32,873 nt of DNA from NCBI GenBank assembly GCA_024639785.1, contig JAHEGI010000002.1, positions 225,239 to 258,111 of the forward strand, written 5' to 3'. Each line of letters begins with the position of its first letter. Position 1 is the stretch's first letter. This document shows, piece by piece, positions 7,796 to 15,044 of this stretch. The position numbers and the translations under genes were made by a program. The stretch comes from Cryomorphaceae bacterium. GTDB taxonomy: Bacteria; Bacteroidota; Bacteroidia; Flavobacteriales; Schleiferiaceae. The notes under the pieces were generated by a model. It was given only the letters and a program-made list of their open reading frames with translations. It ran no database searches and had not been told where the DNA came from.

Positions 7796-8025
7796 TTTGC
7801 TCGTTAGCGAGAGCTCAGGCTTCGCGCGCGCTCCGGTTGCTCGTTAGTTTGTTTGTTCGGAAACATGAAGCCCCGTCTCTTAAACGCTTAAACACTTTTG
7901 CCTTTAAACTAATGGGTGGAACTTCGCCGCGCGCCGGGACCTTCCGCTGTTTTGCTCAGCCCAGCACTTCCAAGCTCAGGCCCTCTAGCGAACAAGCGAG
8001 CAAACCAACCAACGCGCGTAGCGCC
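7796..8025. repeat. Repeat-rich intergenic stretch between icd and the aldo/keto reductase
   Basis: This roughly 230-bp region between two convergent genes holds no convincing gene. TTGCTCGTTAG occurs at 7797-7807 and again at 7837-7847. TTTGCTC followed by AGCTCAGGC occurs at 7796-7802/7812-7820 and at 7951-7957/7973-7981. An imperfect inverted repeat of about 40 bp joins 7819-7860 to 7984-8025: the left arm contains CGCGCG, GGTTGCTCG and TTGTTCG, and the right arm holds CGCGCG, TTTGCTCG and TTGTTCG in the same order when read on the other strand. It could be a decayed mobile or dispersed repeat, or a structured 3' region. Nothing identifies which. Confidence 0.6.
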
Positions 8026-8027
8026 CC

Positions 8028-8906
8028 CTAGGCAATCCCATGCCCCCGGCTCGCTTGCAGCACGGCGTACCAATCTTCCAAGGGGAAGTCAAAGTTTAGG
8101 GCCTTCACGGCGGATTCTAGGCGCTCCAGCTTTCCTGAACCAACGATCACCGTTGGATTCGATGGCAGCTTGCGGGTCCACGCGTAGGCGAGGGTGTCGA
8201 TGGGAAGGTTGTGGACGTCGGACAGGCGTTGGAAGAGGTCCGCAACCGCGTGGTCGCGTTCGGACTTTGGGGCAAAAAGACGCCCACCACCCAGAGGAGA
8301 CCAGGCCATAGGAGCGTAATCATGCATGAGCGCGTGGTCTTGCCCGCCATCAAAGAGGTAGTCCACGTGCAGTGGGGAAATTTGCACTTGGTTGGTCACC
8401 AAGGGCTGCTCGCAGGTGCTTTGGAGGGCGTCAAACTGTCCGGGGGTGAAGTTGGATACGCCAAAATCGAGAACTTTGCCGGAAGCCTGCAGGTCGGAAA
8501 AGGCACGGGCCACCTCTTCGGGCTGAAGCAGGGGAGAGGGGCGGTGCAGGAGCAGGACGTCCAATTTTTCGGCTCCGAGGCGTTGTAAACTGTTGTCCAC
8601 ACTTTGAACGATGTGGTCGTAACTGTAGTCGTAGTGCTTGATGCGGCGTTCGGGGGCGGAAGCGGTCAGCAGTTTGATTCCACATTTACTCACAAGTTGC
8701 ACCTTCTGACGGACCGAAGGTGCCAAAAGCCCAAAGCCCTGGCCAAAAGCCGCTTCGCAACGGTAATCTCCATAAATGTCTGCGTGGTCGATGGTGTAAA
8801 TGCCCAGATCCAAGGAGGCCTCCACGAGCGAGGCTATGTCTTGGGGACTGAGGTTCCAGTCCATCAAGCGCCAATAACCATGGGAAATCGGGGAAAAAGG
8901 TTTCAT
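8028..8906 (-). CDS. Aldo/keto reductase
   Basis: NAD(P)H-dependent oxidoreductase of the aldo/keto reductase superfamily, 292 residues, most like the bacterial YdhF group. The catalytic tetrad is visible: Asp40 and Tyr45 in YTIDHADIYGDY, Lys74 in LVSKCGIK and His122 in LLLHRPSP. The C-terminal part carries the cofactor-binding TVIVGSGK segment. The substrate cannot be predicted. It is the last gene of a minus-strand set with two glycosyltransferases; its ATG overlaps the stop of the upstream glycosyltransferase gene (ATGA, 4 bp), so translation is probably coupled. It is convergent with icd across the repeat-rich stretch. A role in making a sugar precursor is possible from context but not shown. 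Confidence 0.88.
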   Translation of the reverse strand: MKPFSPISHGYWRLMDWNLSPQDIASLVEASLDLGIYTIDHADIYGDYRCEAAFGQGFGLLAPSVRQKVQLVSKCGIKLLTASAPERRIKHYDYSYDHIVQSVDNSLQRLGAEKLDVLLLHRPSPLLQPEEVARAFSDLQASGKVLDFGVSNFTPGQFDALQSTCEQPLVTNQVQISPLHVDYLFDGGQDHALMHDYAPMAWSPLGGGRLFAPKSERDHAVADLFQRLSDVHNLPIDTLAYAWTRKLPSNPTVIVGSGKLERLESAVKALNFDFPLEDWYAVLQASRGHGIA

Positions 8907-9766
8907 AGGGGGAGGTGCAAATAGGTGAGGCCGCGCAGAAGGGCGGTTTTTAGCGAAGGTTTAGCCCGGCCGTATGCGGCGCGTGCTTGGGTCCAGCGGC
9001 GCGCTTTATGGTGGGTACGACCCACTTGACGCCAAATCTCGGCTTCAGCCCCTTGGCGCTCGGAGGCTTGTATCCAGCCGCGCGTCACAAATTCATCGAG
9101 GCGACCTAGCACTTTGGCCGCATGCGCCTCAACATCTTTGGTCAGGCCCACATTGGTTCGGTAGCGGGTCCATGGCGTGGTGGACCATTGTTCGGGGCGG
9201 TGGCCTGCTTGCCAAAGGCGCATCCACAGATCGATATCCTCCACGAGGTCGCGGGATTCACTCCAGCCGCCAATCTCTTCCAGGACGGAGCGACGAATCA
9301 AACTGCCCGATGGTGCCAACGGCAAGCGTTTGGTCACCAAATCAGCTGCCTGAAGAAGCTGGTCGGTTTGTCGAAGGCGCTTGCGCTGCCCATCCCATTC
9401 GGTGTAGGGATGCCAGAGCCAGCAGCGCTCCGCTGGTTGTTGGGATAAGGCCTGCCCCAAGGCGGAATGCCACCCATCCTCCAACACATCATCGGCATCT
9501 AAAAAGAGAATCCACTCCGAGTTGGCCGCGCGCCATCCCGTGTTGCGCGTGGCCCCAAGCCCTTGGTTGACGGCATGCTTCAGCACGGAGCGGTTCGAAG
9601 CATCGTCCGCTTGCCAAGCCTGTAACAATACTGCGGTGCCATCGGTCGAAGCGTCGTCCACAACAATGACCCGAACCCCCGCAGGCAGGCAGGCCAATGT
9701 TTCGGGTAAATAGGCCGCTGCCTCGTAACAGGGAACAACCACCGTAATATCTGCTGGAGTGCTCAT
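8903..9766 (-). CDS. Glycosyltransferase family 2 protein (287 aa)
   Basis: GT-A fold glycosyltransferase that should move a sugar from a nucleotide donor to a growing surface glycan on the cytoplasmic side. The N-terminus ITVVVPCYEAAAYLPETL is typical of family GT2. The nucleotide-binding VDDASTDGT lies at residues 36-44 and the metal-binding FLDADD at 88-93. The later part (WLWHPYTEW, then VEDIDLWMRLWQAGH) contains the ED pair expected for the catalytic base. No membrane segment is obvious. It overlaps its neighbours by 4 bp on both sides (ATGA junctions at 8903-8906 and 9763-9766), so the two glycosyltransferases and the aldo/keto reductase form one translationally coupled unit. Donor and acceptor sugars are unknown. 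Confidence 0.88.
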   Translation of the reverse strand: MSTPADITVVVPCYEAAAYLPETLACLPAGVRVIVVDDASTDGTAVLLQAWQADDASNRSVLKHAVNQGLGATRNTGWRAANSEWILFLDADDVLEDGWHSALGQALSQQPAERCWLWHPYTEWDGQRKRLRQTDQLLQAADLVTKRLPLAPSGSLIRRSVLEEIGGWSESRDLVEDIDLWMRLWQAGHRPEQWSTTPWTRYRTNVGLTKDVEAHAAKVLGRLDEFVTRGWIQASERQGAEAEIWRQVGRTHHKARRWTQARAAYGRAKPSLKTALLRGLTYLHLPL

Positions 9767-10821
9767 GTCGCGCGGGGCATAAAGTGACGAGGGAAAAAGC
9801 GATGCAGCAGGCGGCGCAAAGGTTCCTTCACGCCCAATCCTTCCAGGATCACCACGGCGAGACGCACCAAGCCTTCATACGGGATGTGCATCAAGACAAG
9901 GGGGTGTAGGACCAAAAAGCGTTTAAACAGCGCCCAGTTGACCGCTGCGTTCTCCTGTAGGCCGGGTCCGCGCCAAGTTTGTCGATACAACGAGTGGGTC
10001 CACCAGGCGGCTACATTGCGGTAGGCTTTTCGGACAATCCAGGGCTCAGGAGAATGCGCGGAACGGATGTAATCGACAATGGCCAGCAGCTCGCGGTAGA
10101 CCTTGCCATTGGCATTGGCACGCTGACGCTGCGTGACGGCATGTAGACGGAAGTAGTTTAGGATTTCTGGGGTGTAGACAATATCGCCATCTTCGAGCAT
10201 CCGGATATAAAACATCCAGTCGCCGTTCAGTTTGGCGGTCGGGTTGGCGCCCCCGATGGCATGGAAGCGTTCGGCTCGGAGCAAGGCGCCGGAAGCATTC
10301 GGGACGACATTGTGCAAAATCATGAAGTGCTCAATCTCGTTCAAGCCGCTATTGGTGTAGGGTTTGGACCAGCGATCGCCTCCAAAAATGTACTGGTAGT
10401 GCACGTCAAAGCTGTGCAGGGGTTCACTTTGCTCGTTAATGAGCATGGACTGGCCGTAGGCGATGACAGCGCGAGGGTTCGCATCCAGCATCGCTACAAG
10501 TTTCTTGAGCAGCTGAGGATCTGCCACATCGTCGCTTTCTGCGATCCAGAGGTAGTCGCCCTGAGCCATGGCAGCCCCCTTGTTCCACTGCGCAAAGGTG
10601 CTGCCGCTGTTTGCTAGGTTTGGCGTGAAGCGGAAGCGGGTATCCTTGGCTTCCCAGGCTTTTAGAATCTCGACCGAACGATCCGTTGACGCATCGTCCA
10701 AAAGCAGTACCTCAAAGTCCTGATAACTTTGGTTGGCAATGCTTTGCAAACGCTCTTCCAGGTAGGGCGCATGCATGTAGTTGGGGACGATGACGCTCAC
10801 GCGCGGCCGGGACTCCTTCAT
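9763..10821 (-). CDS. Glycosyltransferase family 2 protein (352 aa)
   Basis: Second GT2-type glycosyltransferase of the cluster. The N-terminus reads VSVIVPNYMHAPYLEERLQS, followed by LLLDDASTDRSVEIL (Asp42-Asp43) and YLWIAESDDVAD (DD at 97-98), the donor- and metal-binding motifs. The region around residues 195-215 (GGANPTAKLNGDWMFYIRML) would supply the acceptor side and catalytic Asp. The C-terminal 80 residues are basic and partly hydrophobic and may touch the membrane. It is the first gene of the minus-strand unit and is divergent from the sulfotransferase gene, with only 29 bp between the two starts. TAAATTCG (10833 down to 10826), one mismatch from TAnnTTTG, is its likely -7 box. Substrates are unknown. 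Confidence 0.88.
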   Translation of the reverse strand: MKESRPRVSVIVPNYMHAPYLEERLQSIANQSYQDFEVLLLDDASTDRSVEILKAWEAKDTRFRFTPNLANSGSTFAQWNKGAAMAQGDYLWIAESDDVADPQLLKKLVAMLDANPRAVIAYGQSMLINEQSEPLHSFDVHYQYIFGGDRWSKPYTNSGLNEIEHFMILHNVVPNASGALLRAERFHAIGGANPTAKLNGDWMFYIRMLEDGDIVYTPEILNYFRLHAVTQRQRANANGKVYRELLAIVDYIRSAHSPEPWIVRKAYRNVAAWWTHSLYRQTWRGPGLQENAAVNWALFKRFLVLHPLVLMHIPYEGLVRLAVVILEGLGVKEPLRRLLHRFFPRHFMPRAT

Positions 10822-10825
10822 ACCC

Positions 10826-10844
10826 CGAATTTACACTACCTTCC
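10826..10844. promoter_or_regulatory. Divergent promoter region, glycosyltransferase/sulfotransferase
   Basis: Only 29 bp separate the two divergent ATG codons. On the minus strand TAAATTCG (10833 to 10826) lies 4 bp before the glycosyltransferase start. On the plus strand TACCTTCC (10837-10844) lies 6 bp before the sulfotransferase start. Both are imperfect TAnnTTTG boxes; the TACCTTCC form recurs before the MFS gene at 18290-18297. The -33 regions would lie inside the opposite coding sequences. Confidence 0.4.
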
Positions 10845-10850
10845 GGCCCC

Positions 10851-11753
10851 ATGCGCGCAGTTATCTACGGATTGCCCAAAAGTGGCACGACCTACCTCTT
10901 TTCGCTCCTGGCTGAAGCTATGGGCAAAGAGGGTCCGCTGGTTGAATGTTTTGAGCCCAAGACAGTGGACACTGATGGGACTTTACGCCGCGGCGACGGC
11001 ATGGCCTGGCCGCCGGCGCCGCATCAACTCGCCAAAATCCTCTACGCCGACGCCAACCAAAAGTCGGGCTGGAATGGCCCCGAGGCGCAGGCAGCCTTTG
11101 AGGAGTACGATAAAAAGATCTTCTTGGTTCGAGACCCGCGCGACCGCTGGATCTCCGGATTTTTCTACCGCTGGTTCCACCTGCACAACCCCAATCCCGA
11201 GGCCTTTTACCGGGCCCTGCGTTTGACGGAACACAAGGAAAAGCACCCCGACGAGGTGCCCTTCCACCAACTGCACAGCAGCGATCCAGAAGTGCTCCAG
11301 ACCTGGGCCGAAGGGTATAAACAGGGCTTGGATGCCCTGTCCGATTTCTTGACCGGACTCACGCAGGACGGCTGGTTCATCGTGCACTACGAGGACCTGG
11401 TGGACAAGAATTGGGCGGCCCTGGAGGCCTATTTGGGCTTCCCGCTGGCGGCGGATCACGGTATACGCCCCAGTTTCAAGCACGTGAGCCGAACCAACAG
11501 CCACAGCAACTGGCGTCGCTGGTTCACCCCCGATGACGAGGCTTTCTTCAAGCCGGTTTTTGGCCCCTTCTTGCAGGCCCAGGGCTACGATGCGGAGGAT
11601 TGGCGGTTGGAAACAGTGAAGGAACTTCCCGCGGCTGAGGGATCGGGCTACATGCACCGCCTCTTTCACCACCCCAATGGCCCGCATGCGCTGCCCTTGC
11701 CGTGGAAGGCACGGCTAAAAAAATACGTGAAAAGTCTGTTAGGTCGGGCTTAA
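10851..11753 (+). CDS. PAPS-dependent sulfotransferase-like protein
   Basis: Likely cytoplasmic sulfotransferase that moves a sulfate group from PAPS to a hydroxyl of a sugar or lipid. The 300-residue product opens with the 5'-phosphosulfate loop YGLPKSGTTYLFSLL (PKSGTT at 9-14). It then has the 3'-phosphate-binding motif FLVRDPRDRWISG (91-103, with Arg94 and Ser102), the two signatures of this superfamily. It is the only plus-strand gene of the polysaccharide block, lying between the glycosyltransferase pair and the Wzt gene. Its stop overlaps the end of the convergent Wzt gene by 4 bp. Context suggests sulfation of an exported surface glycan, which is common in marine bacteria but not proven here. 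Base composition is high in G+C (one 60-base line, 11521-11580, counts 36 G+C). Confidence 0.82.
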   Translation: MRAVIYGLPKSGTTYLFSLLAEAMGKEGPLVECFEPKTVDTDGTLRRGDGMAWPPAPHQLAKILYADANQKSGWNGPEAQAAFEEYDKKIFLVRDPRDRWISGFFYRWFHLHNPNPEAFYRALRLTEHKEKHPDEVPFHQLHSSDPEVLQTWAEGYKQGLDALSDFLTGLTQDGWFIVHYEDLVDKNWAALEAYLGFPLAADHGIRPSFKHVSRTNSHSNWRRWFTPDDEAFFKPVFGPFLQAQGYDAEDWRLETVKELPAAEGSGYMHRLFHHPNGPHALPLPWKARLKKYVKSLLGRA

Positions 11754-12916
11754 GGCTCCAAGCGCCAGTCTTGACGAATGTGCACCCCATTTTTTCCTGA
11801 GGTGTAGGCTGGGGCCTGCGCCAGGAAGCCCCCAGAGGCTACTTGGAAGCCCCACACATTTTTGTGCTCGTAGGCGACGACCCCGCGTTCGGTTGCGCGC
11901 GCTTGAACGGTGTACCAGCCTTCCATGAAGGGCATCGCCTCAAAATGCACGTAGACCTCGCCCGACGCAGGCAATACAGCAGGCGTAAAGCCATGGGCAT
12001 GCATCGCGATGGGTGCCACAAAACGACCGTCATTGCCGTGAACGTTTAAACGAATGTCCACGTCGTGCTGATCCCCTTCGCCTTCGTAGGCAATGCGCAG
12101 GGTATTGGCCACCCCGGTTTGCGGCGGGCCGGCCATCCACTCCATATCGGTTAGGCGCAGTTTGCCACTGCCTGAAGCCACCCCATGCCCGGAAGCAAAC
12201 GCTTCTTTGGGGCCATGCGCTTGCTTCAAGTAGTCCGTAACCAGATCTGCCGAAGCGCCAAAGCGAACTTTCTCGCCGCGGTCGAGCCAAAGGGACTGCG
12301 GACACAGGGACTGCAGGGCGTAGAGGTTGTGTGAGACAAAGAGTACCGTTCGGCCTTTTTCGCTCATTTGGGCCTCCATGCTCTGCAGGCATTTGGCCTG
12401 AAAACTGGCATCGCCCACCGCCAAAACCTCATCCACGACTAGGATATCGGCATGCAAATGTGCGGCCACCGAAAAGCCCAAACGCACCTTCATGCCGCTG
12501 GAATAATGCTTGATCGGGTGGTCCATGTACTGGTCGTGCAATCCGGCAAACTCCTGAATGGCCTCCATGCGCTGCGCCATCTCCTTGCGCGACATACCGT
12601 GCAAGGCGCCGCTGAGGTAGACGTTTTCTCGTCCTGACAAATCGGGATGGAAGCCCGTGCCTACTTCGAGCAGACTGGTCATTTGGCCGCGGTACTGGTA
12701 ACCGCCCGCACTCGGATGCGTAAGGCCCGACAGCAGCTTCAGCAGCGTGGACTTGCCCGCGCCGTTCGGCCCCATAAGGCCCAGCGCGGACCCCGCGGCC
12801 ACCTCCAAATCCAAGGGCTTCAAGGCCCAGTAATGGGTGCCTTTGAAGGAACCCCGGCCAAAATAGCGTTTGGCGAGTCCTTGAGTTTGTAGCGCGAGGT
12901 GCGAGGGCAGGCTCAT
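11750..12916 (-). CDS. Polysaccharide ABC exporter ATPase with C-terminal domain (Wzt-like)
   Basis: ATP-binding subunit of an ABC-2 type exporter for O-antigen, teichoic acid or similar glycans. The 388-residue product has an ABC domain with Walker A GPNGAGKST (49-57), signature YSSGM (138-142) and Walker B DILVVDE (157-163). The AVGDASFQAKC segment after Walker B is typical of Wzt/TagH-type ATPases. A further domain of about 135 residues (from about 250 to the end) looks beta-rich and corresponds in position to the Wzt C-terminal domain, which in E. coli O9a binds the terminal modification of the finished chain. That would suit a glycan capped by sulfate or another group, but this is inference. 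It overlaps the Wzm-like gene by 4 bp (ATGA) and is G+C-rich (line 12781-12840 counts 40 of 60). Confidence 0.9.
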   Translation of the reverse strand: MSLPSHLALQTQGLAKRYFGRGSFKGTHYWALKPLDLEVAAGSALGLMGPNGAGKSTLLKLLSGLTHPSAGGYQYRGQMTSLLEVGTGFHPDLSGRENVYLSGALHGMSRKEMAQRMEAIQEFAGLHDQYMDHPIKHYSSGMKVRLGFSVAAHLHADILVVDEVLAVGDASFQAKCLQSMEAQMSEKGRTVLFVSHNLYALQSLCPQSLWLDRGEKVRFGASADLVTDYLKQAHGPKEAFASGHGVASGSGKLRLTDMEWMAGPPQTGVANTLRIAYEGEGDQHDVDIRLNVHGNDGRFVAPIAMHAHGFTPAVLPASGEVYVHFEAMPFMEGWYTVQARATERGVVAYEHKNVWGFQVASGGFLAQAPAYTSGKNGVHIRQDWRLEP

Positions 12917-13746
12917 AGGTCGTCGATCAAGGTGCGTTCAACGGCTTTGAGGGCCCAGGTGCCTGTCAAGAATAGGCTCAGGGCTACGCCAAAGGAAATC
13001 AGGTGGTAGTCGTTCCAATCGCCCAGCCCCAACCAGCCAAAGCGCATACCATCGGCCACCCCCACGAAGGGATTCAGGTAGAGGAGCCACGAATGGTCGC
13101 CTAGGGCACTGGCGAAGCGTTCGGTCGGATAGGCAATAGGGGTAAGCAAGAAAAGGCCTTGCACCAAGAAGGGAAGAAGAGCCAACCCGTCGCGATACCG
13201 CACCGAAAGGGCCGCGATCCAATAGGCCAAACCTAGCGCGGCATAGAGGCCCAAAGCGGCGAAGAGAAGTACCCAATGCAGTCCCTCGATCCACATCCCG
13301 GTGGTCCAACCTCGATAGACCCAAAACAAGAGCGTGGCCACGGAAAAATCCACCAGGGCTACCCCTGCTTTGCTTAAGGGAAGGGCGGTCCTTGGAAAAA
13401 AGACTTTACTAACGATGTGCTGATTGTGTACCAAGCTTGGCGCACCCTGCAAAAGAACATGTTGGGCCATAAGCCATGCGGGCAGGGCCGCAAAGGCATA
13501 GAGCGGATAGGAAAGTCCATAGGGAGCCTCCATCTTCACGATCCACGAAAAGACGATGAGCACAATCGCTGCAGCCAATAATGGTTGCCCAACGGACCAT
13601 AACCAGCCCATGCGTGTTTGGGCATAGCGCAATTGTAAATCTCTTCGAGCAAAGGCCCAAGCGACACTCCGAGCACGATGGATCTCTGCCGCACTTCGGC
13701 GCCATAGAGGATCACTTGCGTGAACGGAAGTTTCGGGTTTACTCAT
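12913..13746 (-). CDS. Polysaccharide ABC exporter permease (Wzm-like, ABC-2 family)
   Basis: Membrane subunit of the ABC-2 polysaccharide exporter, 277 residues from the ATG at 13746. After an N-terminal cytoplasmic part, FARRDLQLRYAQTRMGWLW (near residues 34-52) is the typical ABC-2 permease motif at the start of the first membrane helix. About six hydrophobic segments follow, with FLLTPIAYP between the later helices, also usual for Wzm/TagG proteins. A longer version would need a TTG start at 13761. The ATG form overlaps the end of the FtsX-type gene by 8 bp (ATGAGTAA), a common coupling arrangement. It pairs with the Wzt-like ATPase downstream to flip a lipid-linked glycan across the inner membrane. 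Confidence 0.88.
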   Translation of the reverse strand: MSKPETSVHASDPLWRRSAAEIHRARSVAWAFARRDLQLRYAQTRMGWLWSVGQPLLAAAIVLIVFSWIVKMEAPYGLSYPLYAFAALPAWLMAQHVLLQGAPSLVHNQHIVSKVFFPRTALPLSKAGVALVDFSVATLLFWVYRGWTTGMWIEGLHWVLLFAALGLYAALGLAYWIAALSVRYRDGLALLPFLVQGLFLLTPIAYPTERFASALGDHSWLLYLNPFVGVADGMRFGWLGLGDWNDYHLISFGVALSLFLTGTWALKAVERTLIDDL

Positions 13747-14992
13747 AGCGTAGGGCTTCAATCGGATCTAGCCTGGAGGCTTGACGGGCTGGATACCAGC
13801 CAGAAATGATGCCAACCAAGACAGATACGACCAAAGCTAAGATCATCCATTGAATCGGAAAAACCGCCGGAGAATTCATGACGACGGCCATACCATTTCC
13901 GACAGCGAGGCCGAGAATCGTTCCAAATAGGCCACCAATCAGGCTCACCAAAATAGCTTCGGCAAGAAATTGCAAAACGATAATGCGCTGGTTGGCGCCT
14001 AAGGCTTTACGGGTGCCTATTTCGCGGGTGCGTTCGGTCACGGACACAAGCATGATATTCATCAGCGCCACAGAGGCCCCTAATAAGGTGATAAAGCCAA
14101 TCAATGCGGCGCCCATGCTCACAGAGCTCAGCGATTCAATGAGCATCGCTGAAAGACTATCACTGCGTCGGATGTTAAAATTATTTTCTTCCCCTGGGCG
14201 CAATTTTCGAATTGCGCGCATCCGCGCGACTGCTTCTTCAATCGTTGCGTCGAGCGCTAAGGCATTCGGCGCCATTACGCTCGTGACATAGGAAGAAGTT
14301 GGAGAGCCAAACGCCTGATGTCCCGTCATGAGCGGAACGTATACCATATTGTCACTGGCCATGAAGCCACTATTTCCTTTTGGAGCTGAAACACCGATGA
14401 TGGTAAAAGGCTTTCCATTCACTCGGATGCGCTCTCCAATGGGGGATGTATTTTCAAAAAGAACCCGGGCCACATCGGGCGCAATTACCGCAACTGGTCG
14501 GGATTCTTCTTGCTCAATTGGGCTGAAGTATCGCCCTTCCGCGATGGTGATGGCATCTACTGTGGGGTTGTTGTCATCCGAAGCCACGATTCCCACATTC
14601 GGATTCGTCTTTTTTTCCTTGTACTGCACAATGGAGGTTCCGGTCATGTAATCACTTACACTCGCCATGATACCCTGAGCTTGAAGACTAGACTTGAGCT
14701 TGAGTGCCGATCGCAAGGGAATTTGGGGTTGCTCCTTTTCACGGATGCCTCGGCGTCCAATTTGAATGTTCATTCCACCCTGCTGAATCGTGAACGTGTT
14801 GGCCCCCATCGAGGTGAATTGACCCGAAATACTGGTTTCCATCACGCTCGTAGCCGTGAGCATTCCAACCAAAGCGGTTATCCCGATGGCAATGATGAGC
14901 GCGGTCAAAATAGCGCGAAGTAGCTGAGCCCTAAGGGCTTGAATAGCCATCGTGACGGCTTCTAGCAGGATTGGTAGACGGATTTTACGCAT
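13739..14992 (-). CDS. MacB/FtsX-type ABC transporter permease
   Basis: Permease of the MacB/LolCDE-like class, 417 residues. It has one N-terminal membrane helix (about 22-46: LLRAILTALIIAIGITALVG), then a large periplasmic domain (about 50-285) and three C-terminal helices in the FtsX domain (about 290-410). The FtsX domain includes SVTERTREIGTRKALGANQ, the coupling-helix region for the ATPase. Proteins of this class use mechanotransmission to drive envelope efflux or lipoprotein movement rather than transport through the membrane. No matching MacB-type ATPase lies next to it; the following ABC ATPase belongs to the Wzm/Wzt pair. TACCTTTA (15007 down to 15000), one mismatch from TAnnTTTG, lies 7 bp before its ATG. 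Composition is nearer to the window background (line 14341-14400 counts 26 G+C of 60). Confidence 0.88.
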   Translation of the reverse strand: MRKIRLPILLEAVTMAIQALRAQLLRAILTALIIAIGITALVGMLTATSVMETSISGQFTSMGANTFTIQQGGMNIQIGRRGIREKEQPQIPLRSALKLKSSLQAQGIMASVSDYMTGTSIVQYKEKKTNPNVGIVASDDNNPTVDAITIAEGRYFSPIEQEESRPVAVIAPDVARVLFENTSPIGERIRVNGKPFTIIGVSAPKGNSGFMASDNMVYVPLMTGHQAFGSPTSSYVTSVMAPNALALDATIEEAVARMRAIRKLRPGEENNFNIRRSDSLSAMLIESLSSVSMGAALIGFITLLGASVALMNIMLVSVTERTREIGTRKALGANQRIIVLQFLAEAILVSLIGGLFGTILGLAVGNGMAVVMNSPAVFPIQWMILALVVSVLVGIISGWYPARQASRLDPIEALRYE

Positions 14993-14999
14993 ATTATGG

Positions 15000-15037
15000 T
15001 AAAGGTAGTGGGTGGATGGCTTGGCTCTCTAACTTTG
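15000..15037. promoter_or_regulatory. Divergent promoter region, FtsX-type permease/secreted protein
   Basis: TAACTTTG (15030-15037, plus) matches TAnnTTTG and ends 7 bp before the ATG at 15045. TACCTTTA (15007 to 15000, minus) differs only in the last base and ends 7 bp before the permease ATG. Both imply very short leaders. Confidence 0.55.
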
Positions 15038-15044
15038 CAGTCTC

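Noticed and set aside
7796-8025. The repeat stretch as an integron attC site, CRISPR array or tRNA.
   Set aside because: There are no regularly spaced identical repeats, no paired RYYYAAC/GTTRRRY core sites in the right order and no cloverleaf fold.
7783-8031. An 82-codon plus-strand open frame over the icd terminator and the repeat-rich stretch.
   Set aside because: It starts inside the terminator hairpin, its translation is low-complexity (Arg/Ala/Ser/Leu) and it is better explained by the G+C-rich repeats. No family is recognisable.
10983-11687. A 234-codon minus-strand open frame opposite the sulfotransferase gene.
   Set aside because: The plus strand holds clear sulfotransferase motifs; the long antisense frame is a usual by-product of high G+C coding sequence.
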